NCBI GenBank assembly: GCA_947564735.1
Contig: CANOEC010000025.1
Location: 1-59,539 of the forward strand
DNA: 59,539 bases
Source of the DNA: an uncultured Lachnospiraceae bacterium
GTDB lineage: Bacteria; Bacillota; Clostridia; Lachnospirales; Lachnospiraceae
Direction: 5' to 3'
Shown here: positions 52,841 to 59,539 of the stretch, piece by piece
How positions within the stretch are numbered: position 1 is the first letter of the stretch
Layout: each line of letters starts with the position of its first letter
Notes under the pieces: generated by a model
The model's database searches: none
The model's input: the letters and a program-made list of their open reading frames with translations, nothing else
Told to the model about the DNA's origin: nothing
Program-made: the position numbers and the translations under genes

Positions 52841-52843
52841 ATT

Positions 52844-53122
52844 TTATTTTCCGAATAAATCAGCATGACTGCCAGTTGCGGTAGCTGACAGAATGAGTGT
52901 ATCTTCATAAATTTGATACATAAGAAGCCAGTCTGGTTCTATGTGACATTCCCTAAAGTCATTTAGATTGCCAGTTAATGAATGATCTCTATATTGGGCG
53001 GGTAATTGACTGCCACTTGCAAGCATAGAAAGTATGTTGACAAGTTTTTGCATATCCTTGCCTCTTTTTTTCATCAATTTGGCATCTTTTTTCATGCGGT
53101 TAGTGTATACAATTTTATACAT
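52844..53122 (-). CDS. YafQ/RelE-type mRNA interferase toxin
   Basis: A 92-residue toxin that cuts mRNA on the ribosome. Residues matching the YafQ active site are present: QYRDHSLTGNL (His), ECHIEPDWLLMYQ (His, Asp, Trp) and GSHADLFGK (His). MYKIVYTNRMKKDAKLMKKRG is the usual N-terminus. It follows its antitoxin gene by 3 bp and ends 10 bp from the uvrC stop on the opposite strand. Confidence 0.94.
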   Translation of the reverse strand: MYKIVYTNRMKKDAKLMKKRGKDMQKLVNILSMLASGSQLPAQYRDHSLTGNLNDFRECHIEPDWLLMYQIYEDTLILSATATGSHADLFGK

Positions 53123-53125
53123 AAG

Positions 53126-53389
53126 TTAATCCTCTAACATGGAAGCAACCGCATCTTCAGCAGTGGTAAATGGACCATGAAGATTTTGCTGGAATCTACT
53201 GTCATAAACCGCGTCTTGAAGCGAATAGGGGACAGCCCTATGTTGTACTGAAAACGGGATGCCTGCATTTTCAATAGACGCGTTTAGAAAAATGCGAATC
53301 GCTGTTGATGTATCCATACCAAGACTGGAAAATAATGCATCTGCCTGTTTTTTTAATGTATCATCAATACGAATTTGTAATGTCGCCAT
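53126..53389 (-). CDS. RelB/DinJ-type antitoxin
   Basis: An 87-residue protein starting MATLQIRIDDTLKKQADALFSSLGMDTSTAIRIFLNASIENAGIPF, a ribbon-helix-helix domain of RelB/DinJ type; the tail (TTAEDAVASMLED) binds the toxin. ATG 53389 follows GGAGGTGT; the longer frame from 53446 would include promoter bases. It is cognate to the YafQ-type toxin downstream. Confidence 0.93.
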   Translation of the reverse strand: MATLQIRIDDTLKKQADALFSSLGMDTSTAIRIFLNASIENAGIPFSVQHRAVPYSLQDAVYDSRFQQNLHGPFTTAEDAVASMLED

Positions 53390-53417
53390 ATTACACCTCC
53401 AATGATTTAGTAATTTG

Positions 53418-53446
53418 ATTGTAACATATAGATATTGAAGAAGCAA
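53418..53446 (-). promoter_or_regulatory. Promoter of the DinJ/YafQ-type operon
   Basis: On the minus strand TTGCTT (53441-53446), exact 17-nt spacer, TACAAT (53418-53423). It lies inside the segment enclosed by the 40-bp repeats, so the cassette carries its own promoter. Confidence 0.7.
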
Positions 53447-53460
53447 TGATAATTACCATT

Positions 53461-53500
53461 GCAGCAGATTTATGAGTTTTTTAGGAAAGAGTAAGGTGCT
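53461..53500. repeat. 40-bp direct repeat, right copy
   Basis: Exact copy of 52801-52840. It also supplies the last codons (LTLS and stop) of the truncated AgrC-like frame on the minus strand. Confidence 0.95.
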
Positions 53501-53975
53501 CTTGATTTCTCAGCATGATAATCGTGTGAAAAGAAGTATTTTCAGCGTCATAATACATCTGGATGTCTCCGCAGTATTTTTCGACAATTCGTGTGATACT
53601 TCTCAATCCGTACCCATGGCGAAGGGAGTCCTTTTTGCTGCTGGGAAGCCTGCCGTCTTTTGAAAAAGGAGAAACGCGGCAGGAATTGATTACGGATATG
53701 AACGTAAAAGGGGTAGAAGCCTGTCTGGTGATGTGAAGCTGAATACAGCCTTCAGATATTTTTTCGGCTGCTTCTACAGCGTTGTCCAGTAAATTACAGA
53801 AGAGAGCAGTGATATCGTTGTCTTCCATAAAATCAATCACAGAACAGCGTATATCCAGTTGGAAATCAATCTTTTTTCACTACACTGCTGTTGATATTGA
53901 TAGATGACCAGATTGAGCAGCTTATTGTCACAAATACGGGCAGTTTTGCCAAAAGATGGCGACTGGATTAACTGA
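53481..53975 (-). pseudogene. Truncated, frameshifted AgrC-like histidine kinase
   Basis: On the minus strand bases about 53975 to 53870 encode AYIHQLIQSPSFGKTARICD and NKLLNLVIYQYQQQCSEK. At an A-run the frame changes to IDFQLDIRCSVIDFMEDNDITALFCNLLDNAVEAAEK, then GYGLRSITRIVEKYCGD, the GHKL ATPase of AgrC-type quorum-sensing kinases. The sensor/TM half is missing, and the 3' end runs into the uvrC-derived repeat. Its 5' edge abuts the truncated agrB on the opposite strand. Confidence 0.8.
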
Positions 53976-53978
53976 TGG

Positions 53979-54500
53979 ATGTATGCAGCTCATAGCTTTA
54001 TCATGACTCTGGCGCCGCTTGGTCTGGCATTAGTGGTTGGCGCGATATTTGAGTGTATAGTATCAGCAGTGACAATTATTCTTCCATTTATGATGATTAG
54101 AAAGTTTGGTGGAGGATACCATGCACAAAGTGCATGGAAGTGCCTAATCAGTTCAACGATCATACTGTGTGGATACATATGGGTTTCTGAATATATTACA
54201 TATGGATATAGGCTGGGATTTACGATGATTGTAGCAGCTCTATCGTTGATAAACAATAGTCCTATCGATTCTGAGAACAGAAAACTTGATATGCAAGAGC
54301 AGCGCATGTATAAGAGAATCACGATTGTATTAGTGATTTTTAACGTGCTGATAAGCCTTGTTTGCTATAAGTGTGGGAGAGAAAGGGTAGCAACAGGTTT
54401 AGCGATGGGAATTATTTTGACGGGTGGACTACAGCTTCCGTGCTTGCATATTCAATTACATTTGATAAGTTTAAAGTATCTGATACCTCATGTAAATTGA
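53979..54500 (+). pseudogene. Truncated AgrB-like processing peptidase
   Basis: The reading frame encodes a membrane cysteine protease of the AgrB type. The catalytic region is visible as RKFGGGYHAQSAWKCLISS, with His and Cys seven residues apart as in AgrB; TM helices follow. The N-terminus before YAAHSFIMTLAPLG is missing (stop just upstream), and after TGGLQLPC the sequence appears to join an unrelated frame. No AgrD-type peptide gene is found. The fragment may still be translated but is unlikely to be complete. Confidence 0.75.
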
Positions 54501-54670
54501 CAATGGATGCCGGAGCAGGGAGCGAAGCGGGTTCTGAATATTATGTAACGCTAATGAAAGCGGGCAAGATAGCCGATACAAGAGCGAAAACAGTTATTTA
54601 TTATACAGGAGGAGTTTATGAGTACACTTTTACGGGGCTAAGTACATCCGCTCAATACTATTTAGTGTAA
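54437..54670 (+). pseudogene. 3' fragment of an unidentified gene fused behind agrB
   Basis: In a frame different from agrB, bases about 54437-54670 encode ASVLAYSITFDKFKVSDTSCKLTMDAG and onward to TFTGLSTSAQYYLV with stop. It reads like the C-terminal end of a secreted beta-rich protein. No proper start exists (a GTG at 54371 lies in agrB). I do not recognise the family. Confidence 0.45.
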
Positions 54671-54698
54671 GAAAGCAGGAAAAAGGAATGGAAAAAAT

Positions 54699-55370
54699 AT
54701 GGACACTTTAAAGGTAACGTCGCTTGTAAAAGATTATATATGCGGAGAAAAATTGGTGAGAGTTCTGGATCACGTTGACTTTGGCGTGGCTCATGGAGAG
54801 TTTGTTGCAATTATGGGGAAGTCGGGAAGTGGAAAAACAACTTTGTTAAATATCATTGGTGGAATTGATAATCCCACAGAAGGAAGTATCTCTGTTAACG
54901 GAGTTGAATTGACAACCCTTTCCAATGAAGAGAAGACGGAATTTCGCAGAGGTAATATTGGTTATATTTTTCAAAACTATAATTTGCTGCCAGTATAAAA
55001 TGGATATGAAAATATTATTTTACCTTCCAGACTGGGTGGAGAAGAGCTGGATAAAGAATTACTTGGTGAAATTGTGAATGCATTAGAAATAGAAGAGCAG
55101 CTCTATCAGATGCCCGATACAATGTCGGGTGGTGAACAGCAGCGGATTGCTATAGCGAGGGCAATTTATACAAGACCGGAAATGATACTCGCCGATGAAG
55201 CGACAGGCAGTCTGGATTCTGCGAGCGGGAAGGCGGTCATAAGTCTCTTAAAACAGATGGGAAAAAGATATGACCAGACGATAATGATTGTTACACATGA
55301 TTACGAGGTTGCTAAGGCGGCGGATAGGATTTTATATATTGAAGATGGAAAACTTTATACAAAGAAATAG
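54699..55370 (+). pseudogene. ABC transporter ATPase (LolD/MacB type) with one in-frame TAA
   Basis: A 223-codon gene that is complete except for TAA at 54996-54998. Walker A IMGKSGSGKTTLLNI, Q-loop IFQNYNLLPV*NGYENI, signature MSGGEQQRIAIARAI, Walker B MILADEATGSLDS and H-loop IMIVTHDYE are all present. Relatives usually have Phe or Tyr at the TAA, so a single base change of TAT or TAC explains it. It precedes an FtsX-type permease by overlap and resembles bacteriocin-immunity or peptide-exporting systems. Confidence 0.85.
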
Positions 55371-58053
55371 GAATGACAAATCAAATATTTCGCCAATTCA
55401 TATGCTGGCACAGGCATATTATAAAAATGACAGACGCAGATATAGCATGGTTGTGATTGCTATGTCTTTGACAATTGTATTGATTTTTGGTGTGTTTAGC
55501 AGTGTATATGGCAAATTCAATGCGGATAGACAAAAAGCTGTTTGCGAGCTTGGTATGACAGCATCGGCATGGCTTGAAAATGGGATGGAAGAACAGGAAC
55601 GGCAAATAGAACACCTTTCTTTTATCAATAAAGTTGGGCGTTATAAGAAATGTGGCGTATTGACAGATAACGGGAGAATGGTCGGCGAGTGCGTTTACAC
55701 GGACGAGGAAACATTTAACAGTATGCTGCAGCCTGCTTATGGAAAAATCATCGGAAGGTATCCGCAAAATAGCAATGAAGTCATGATGGCGCTAAGCAGT
55801 CTCCAGCATTTAGGAATTGAGAATCCTGATGTTGGTACAAAACTAACTATGAGATTTGACTGGTATGGGATGGAGGAAAATCATACCGGAGTACAAGAAC
55901 TAGTCCTATCAGGGTTTTATGAAGATTTGACGGCTTATTCGTCAGCGATGCCGCCAATTTATGTTTCTGCGGAAAGATTAGAGGAAAGTAATATTGCCTT
56001 ATATCCACAAAGGATTTTAATAGAAACGCAGTTGGGTTTACCGGGCAATCAACTAAAAGAATTGCTGTATGACCAGATTGCTTTACCACAAAATAATCAA
56101 GTATTTGTGTGTATGGACTCACCGCAATATGATGCAGTCAAAAATATGCTGGGCGGATATGGAATGGCAATTTCCTTTTGCTTTTTATTTTTGCTCGGTA
56201 TGTTTTTGTTAATCTATAATGTGTTGTTTCTATCACTTGGGCAGGATACGAGGCAGTTTGGGATATTTCATATTGTGGGTGGTACAATCAGGCAGTTGTA
56301 TGCTGTCATCTGGCTCATAGGCGTTAAAATTGCCCTAAGGGGGCTTTTGATTGGTGCGGGATTAGGAAGTATTCTGATTTCAATTGGCATGTCTATATTG
56401 CTGAAGGGATTGTATTCGGGGAAATTGGAGTCGGCACCATCCCTGCATGTCTATCATCCGGGGTTATTGCTAATAGCAGGTTTGTTTGCGACTGGAACGC
56501 TATTTGCTGCATTGACGATGGTTATTAGGCGGTTGGCGGACACTACACCTGTCCAAACCCAGTTCCATGGAAATGGTGACGGTAAGAAGCTTGGAAAAAG
56601 TAAGAGAAAATCCAAGGGTTATTTTAAATATCATTGGAAAAAGAATATTGTATTGTACATGGCATGGAAGAATACGCTTAGATTAAAAAGAAAGATGTGT
56701 TATACACTTGTTTCAATGATATCTGGCTGTCTCGTAGCGTTGATTGGAACAATGATTATTACTGGTGGAGACCGCACGAATGAAATTGATAAAATGTATT
56801 CTGATTTTACAATTGGTGTGACAAAGGATGCACTGGTTGATTTTCCGTATCAGAAGCCTCTGCCCGTTGCGAAGGAAACAATATATGATTATTCGCTAAT
56901 TTCAGATGAATTAATCCATAACATGATGCTGATTGCCGGCACAGAAAATATGCAATATACATATGGCTGTTTTGCAAGGATAAATGATGTAGAAGAGTCT
57001 TCCTTTTATGGGCTTGACTCTGTAGAGCGGGGCAAAATTAAGAAAGAAACTGCTTTTGTACCTATCCGTGGCAATGAATACGGACTTTATGACGGTGTTG
57101 GTGCAGGCTTCCATGAACTGGGGATTATACAGGTCATCGATGAGAATGAGGTGGAAGCATTACAAAAATATATGAAAGAAAATCAATTGAATGTGAATAT
57201 CGAAACATTTACAGATAGAAATGAGAATGGAGCTTTTATCATCCATGAGGGAGCTTTATCTGAAAAAGAACAGAAAAAGACAGAGGAATCAATTGGAAAA
57301 TCCCTATACTTATATTCAGTATTTGATTTACACGAACGGGAAAATACATATGTAGAAAGAGGGCAGCTTGTAAATTGCGGCTATTTGGACCGGACGATGA
57401 AGGACTTTCCCGATATTACGCAGACTTGGTCTGGACAGAATGTGCTGTACTTTCTGGTAACAGAAGATACTTTTCATAAATTGGATGCATTTCCATTACA
57501 AATCTTTCAGCTTGAATTTGATGTAAATCAAAGCAAAGAAAGCAAAATCAGGAGTGCATTGAAACAATTGATTGCGGAGGAAAATAGTAAGTTTCAAAGC
57601 GAAAAGAAACAGAATGTAGATTTATTGTTTCTTACATGTAAAGCGGATATCTTAGCAGAGCAGAAAGGATATCTTGGTGCGGGGAAAATGGCAATTGGCA
57701 TACTCAGCGCATCACTGCTGGTTATGGGCATCATGAATTATTTTAATGTGATAGTGACTGACCTCTTAGTACGGCAGCAGGAGTTTTCTATTTTAAATTG
57801 TGTTGGAGCGACTCGGAAATTTATTTTGAAAATGCTCAGAATAGAGGGCTTGCTGTACTGGCTTGCCGTAAATTTGTTTCTTTTATCCGTTGGCAATCTA
57901 ATCATATATTTGGTGGGAGAAGCGATGAAGAGGAAAATAGATTATTTTGTGTTTTCCTATCCCATTATTCCGTATTTGGTTTTGAGTTTGTCAATGCTGT
58001 TGGCTTGTATGATGATGCCAGCGGTTCTATTTAAAAAGATGAGAGAAAAATAA
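55345..58053 (+). CDS. FtsX-type ABC permease, large form
   Basis: A 902-residue permease. TM1 (YSMVVIAMSLTIVLIFGVFSSVYG), an extracellular domain (about 60-265), a three-helix FtsX block (GMAISFCFLFLLGMFLLIYNVLFLSL, IKIALRGLLIGAGLGSILI-like and LLLIAGLFATGTLFAALTMV), a second TM (TLVSMISGCLVALIGTMIITGG), a second extracellular domain, and a C-terminal FtsX block (MAIGILSASLLVMGIMNYFNVI, LLYWLAVNLFLLSVGNLIIYLVG, YLVLSLSMLLACMMMPAVLF). The start at 55345 overlaps the ATPase gene by 26 bp; ATG 55402 is an alternative. AT-richer than its neighbours, suggesting transfer. Without a working ATPase it may not function. Confidence 0.83.
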   Translation: MENFIQRNRNDKSNISPIHMLAQAYYKNDRRRYSMVVIAMSLTIVLIFGVFSSVYGKFNADRQKAVCELGMTASAWLENGMEEQERQIEHLSFINKVGRYKKCGVLTDNGRMVGECVYTDEETFNSMLQPAYGKIIGRYPQNSNEVMMALSSLQHLGIENPDVGTKLTMRFDWYGMEENHTGVQELVLSGFYEDLTAYSSAMPPIYVSAERLEESNIALYPQRILIETQLGLPGNQLKELLYDQIALPQNNQVFVCMDSPQYDAVKNMLGGYGMAISFCFLFLLGMFLLIYNVLFLSLGQDTRQFGIFHIVGGTIRQLYAVIWLIGVKIALRGLLIGAGLGSILISIGMSILLKGLYSGKLESAPSLHVYHPGLLLIAGLFATGTLFAALTMVIRRLADTTPVQTQFHGNGDGKKLGKSKRKSKGYFKYHWKKNIVLYMAWKNTLRLKRKMCYTLVSMISGCLVALIGTMIITGGDRTNEIDKMYSDFTIGVTKDALVDFPYQKPLPVAKETIYDYSLISDELIHNMMLIAGTENMQYTYGCFARINDVEESSFYGLDSVERGKIKKETAFVPIRGNEYGLYDGVGAGFHELGIIQVIDENEVEALQKYMKENQLNVNIETFTDRNENGAFIIHEGALSEKEQKKTEESIGKSLYLYSVFDLHERENTYVERGQLVNCGYLDRTMKDFPDITQTWSGQNVLYFLVTEDTFHKLDAFPLQIFQLEFDVNQSKESKIRSALKQLIAEENSKFQSEKKQNVDLLFLTCKADILAEQKGYLGAGKMAIGILSASLLVMGIMNYFNVIVTDLLVRQQEFSILNCVGATRKFILKMLRIEGLLYWLAVNLFLLSVGNLIIYLVGEAMKRKIDYFVFSYPIIPYLVLSLSMLLACMMMPAVLFKKMREK

Positions 58054-58171
58054 TTGATTGCGAACAACTGAATGAGTCTGCCATAAAAGTGCCTTTTCGT
58101 GAAAAAAGGAATTGAATTATTGTGCCTTTTCGGAATGTAATATTTTATGATAGGACAAAGAGGTGGTTTGT

Positions 58172-58267
58172 ATGAAAAGGAAAGTATATGCGTGTCTGTT
58201 AGAGTGGAAAGAAAAAGATGATGGAGGATGTGCACTTTTACTGGATGGCGCGCCGGCGTGTAGGTAA
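58172..58267 (+). pseudogene. N-terminal remnant of an AAA ATPase (AAA_14/DUF4143 type)
   Basis: MKRKVYACLLEWKEKDDGGCALLLDG resembles the start of AAA_14 ATPases, which continue GARRVGKS. Here an extra C (GGCGCGCCGGCG) shifts the frame so that it ends APACR and stop; removing it restores GARRVGKS. AGAGGTGG before the ATG is a good ribosome site. The rest of the gene is missing. Confidence 0.7.
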
Positions 58268-58333
58268 AAGTCTTGGATTCTTTTATTCAAGAAGCGATAC
58301 AGACCGGAGGGCAAATATCAAGCGGATTTGTTA

Positions 58334-59356
58334 TCATAGAATCACCTTTTCCTTCACAAACTGCAATAACTCAGGCTGTATGAGCGGATAAGTCCATTTT
58401 TCGGGCAGCGTCTCGGTAATCTCTATCCGCTCAATTTCACTATGCAGTTCCGGTTCAAAGGACTGAATATCTGCATAGAATAACATGCCGAATGTTTCCT
58501 GTCCGTCAAAATTGTCCGGTGAAGTGACGGAATATACGCAGACTGGTTCTATATGAAATTCCAAAGCACCCGTCTCCTCATATAATTCCCGTTTGGCAGT
58601 ATCTATAATGTGTTCACCGGCTTCCCTGTGTCCGCCCGGCACTTCCCATGTATCCCTGTCTTTATGTTTGCAGAAGACATATTTCCCCTCGTTTCTGGCA
58701 ATGATGACAGCAAACATAAGCAGTTCGTCCTGCACGCTCTCATAAAATTGTACTACGGTATCATTTGCCGATGGGCGGAAAGTATCTTTCTCAACAACAA
58801 GATAGGTGTCCATTCCGGTCAGTTCCTCAAAGTGTTTCTTTAGTACAAGATTCTGATTCCATTTTTCCGGTGGATATGCGCCGTACCTGCGTTTCACATC
58901 ACCCATTCTCTCTTCGATATCCAGTACGCCCTCTGCGCCTGCCAAAGAATCACACAGCTGGATGAGTCGGTCATATTCATCATAGGTAATCGTGCGAAGC
59001 GCTTCTTGAATCGTGCGCAGCTCTTCCGCAGTCGTATCAAAGTTTCCAATATAGTCATCAGTTGTTTTGTTATTAAAAGAGTGGGTAAGGCACACTCTGG
59101 CAACTTCGTCGAATCCCAGCGACATCATGTATGTATAGCCGTCTGATACATGCCCTAAATGTCTGGTGCCGAATTTTCTGCCAATATCATGAAGCAGACC
59201 CAGAATATAGGCTTTTTCAGAATCTAACATCGGGCATGCTGCAGCGATTTTTTCAGCGCAATGGGCTGCCACGCGGCTATGATTTCCCCAAGGTCCGGGG
59301 TTACAGCTTTCTGCTTCTCTCAAGAGTGTCTCTGCTTCTTTTCTTGTCGGTAACAT
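58334..59356 (-). CDS. HD-domain protein fused to a Nudix hydrolase
   Basis: A 340-residue two-domain protein. The N-terminal HD domain has GNHSRVAAHCAEKIA...AYILGLLHDIGRKFGTRHLGHVSDG with metal-binding HD and flanking His. The C-terminal Nudix domain has the complete box GGHREAGEHIIDTAKRELYEETGA. Both domains hydrolyse phosphorus-containing nucleotides or derivatives, so nucleotide clean-up is likely; the substrate is unknown. ATG 59356 follows GGAGGTTTATCCC; a longer frame to 59467 lacks support. Confidence 0.9.
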   Translation of the reverse strand: MLPTRKEAETLLREAESCNPGPWGNHSRVAAHCAEKIAAACPMLDSEKAYILGLLHDIGRKFGTRHLGHVSDGYTYMMSLGFDEVARVCLTHSFNNKTTDDYIGNFDTTAEELRTIQEALRTITYDEYDRLIQLCDSLAGAEGVLDIEERMGDVKRRYGAYPPEKWNQNLVLKKHFEELTGMDTYLVVEKDTFRPSANDTVVQFYESVQDELLMFAVIIARNEGKYVFCKHKDRDTWEVPGGHREAGEHIIDTAKRELYEETGALEFHIEPVCVYSVTSPDNFDGQETFGMLFYADIQSFEPELHSEIERIEITETLPEKWTYPLIQPELLQFVKEKVIL

Positions 59357-59539
59357 GGGATAAACCTCCAAATAGTAGTCGCGAATATAAGCCGCTGGGC
59401 TTGCGTCTATTGTATCATAAGAGATTGTAAAATAATAGCGATGATTGAAAATGCAAAGTCGTATCACATGGGATTGGGATAATAATCAGCTTTGAAAGGA
59501 AAAAATAATTCGCACAAATCATGCTGAAAACCAGCCCCT
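59357..59539. other. Right edge of the window, no gene seen
   Basis: Upstream region of the HD-Nudix gene. No promoter of good consensus and no further coding start was recognised before the window ends. Confidence 0.4.

Overview
The window looks like chromosomal DNA of a gut-type Firmicute of class Clostridia, most likely family Lachnospiraceae. This rests on the moderate GC with strong AGGAGG-type ribosome binding sites, the family types (oleate hydratase with a small N-terminal hydrophobic segment, an Mbh/Mrp-like antiporter cluster, a GLUG-repeat surface protein, a lantibiotic-immunity-type ABC transporter) and the abundance of intergenic hairpin repeats. Genus and species cannot be fixed from the sequence alone. 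No rRNA, tRNA, CRISPR array or transposase gene was found.

Layout. 1-5.4 kb: an accessory patch with the tail of a Septu/retron-type ATPase plus HNH protein pair (the ATPase seems frameshifted at the window edge), an AraC-GyrI regulator, and a large Upf1-like helicase with a C-terminal nuclease fold behind an attenuator-like leader. 5.4-10.3 kb: small redox and repair genes (ArsC/Spx-like, ABM monooxygenase, flavin reductase, CMD protein, Fe-S aldo/keto reductase, Tag). 10.3-22.8 kb: a hybrid histidine kinase and a TetR regulator, then oleate hydratase, a ferritin-like protein, an MMPL-family exporter and a 1246-residue GLUG/coiled-coil membrane protein translationally coupled to it. 22.9-23.3 kb: a candidate type I toxin-antitoxin locus. 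23.3-33 kb: a ten-gene, minus-strand Mrp/Mbh-like cation/proton antiporter operon with four antiporter-type subunits, no hydrogenase genes, and a consensus sigma-A promoter. 33-39.2 kb: aminotransferase, GNAT, a RelB/YoeB-type TA pair, a PanE-type reductase, a Schlafen-type gene with one internal stop, and a decayed AraC gene. 39.2-46.3 kb: an ABC transporter divergent from a two-component system, then a GH3 beta-glucosidase. 46.4-52.8 kb: core genes pyrG, ftsH and uvrC. 52.8-59.5 kb: a DinJ/YafQ-type TA cassette bracketed by a 40-bp direct repeat of the uvrC 3' end, head-to-head agr quorum-sensing remnants, a bacteriocin-type ABC transporter with a nonsense codon in its ATPase, an AAA-ATPase fragment and an HD-Nudix fusion.

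Themes. The window is rich in non-coding structure: a modular hairpin repeat family at four sites (one copy supplies the last codons of pyrG), a second element family with terminal inverted repeats, and short tandem repeats of 20, 30, 32, 61 and 75 bp. Both RelE-superfamily TA pairs sit between direct repeats that contain the boundary sequence of the neighbouring host gene, suggesting small TA cassettes that insert at gene edges. Several accessory genes are broken by single changes. The best candidates for an undescribed functional unit are the MMPL-GLUG pair next to oleate hydratase, the direct-repeat-bounded TA cassettes, and the hydrogenase-less Mbh/Mrp complex.
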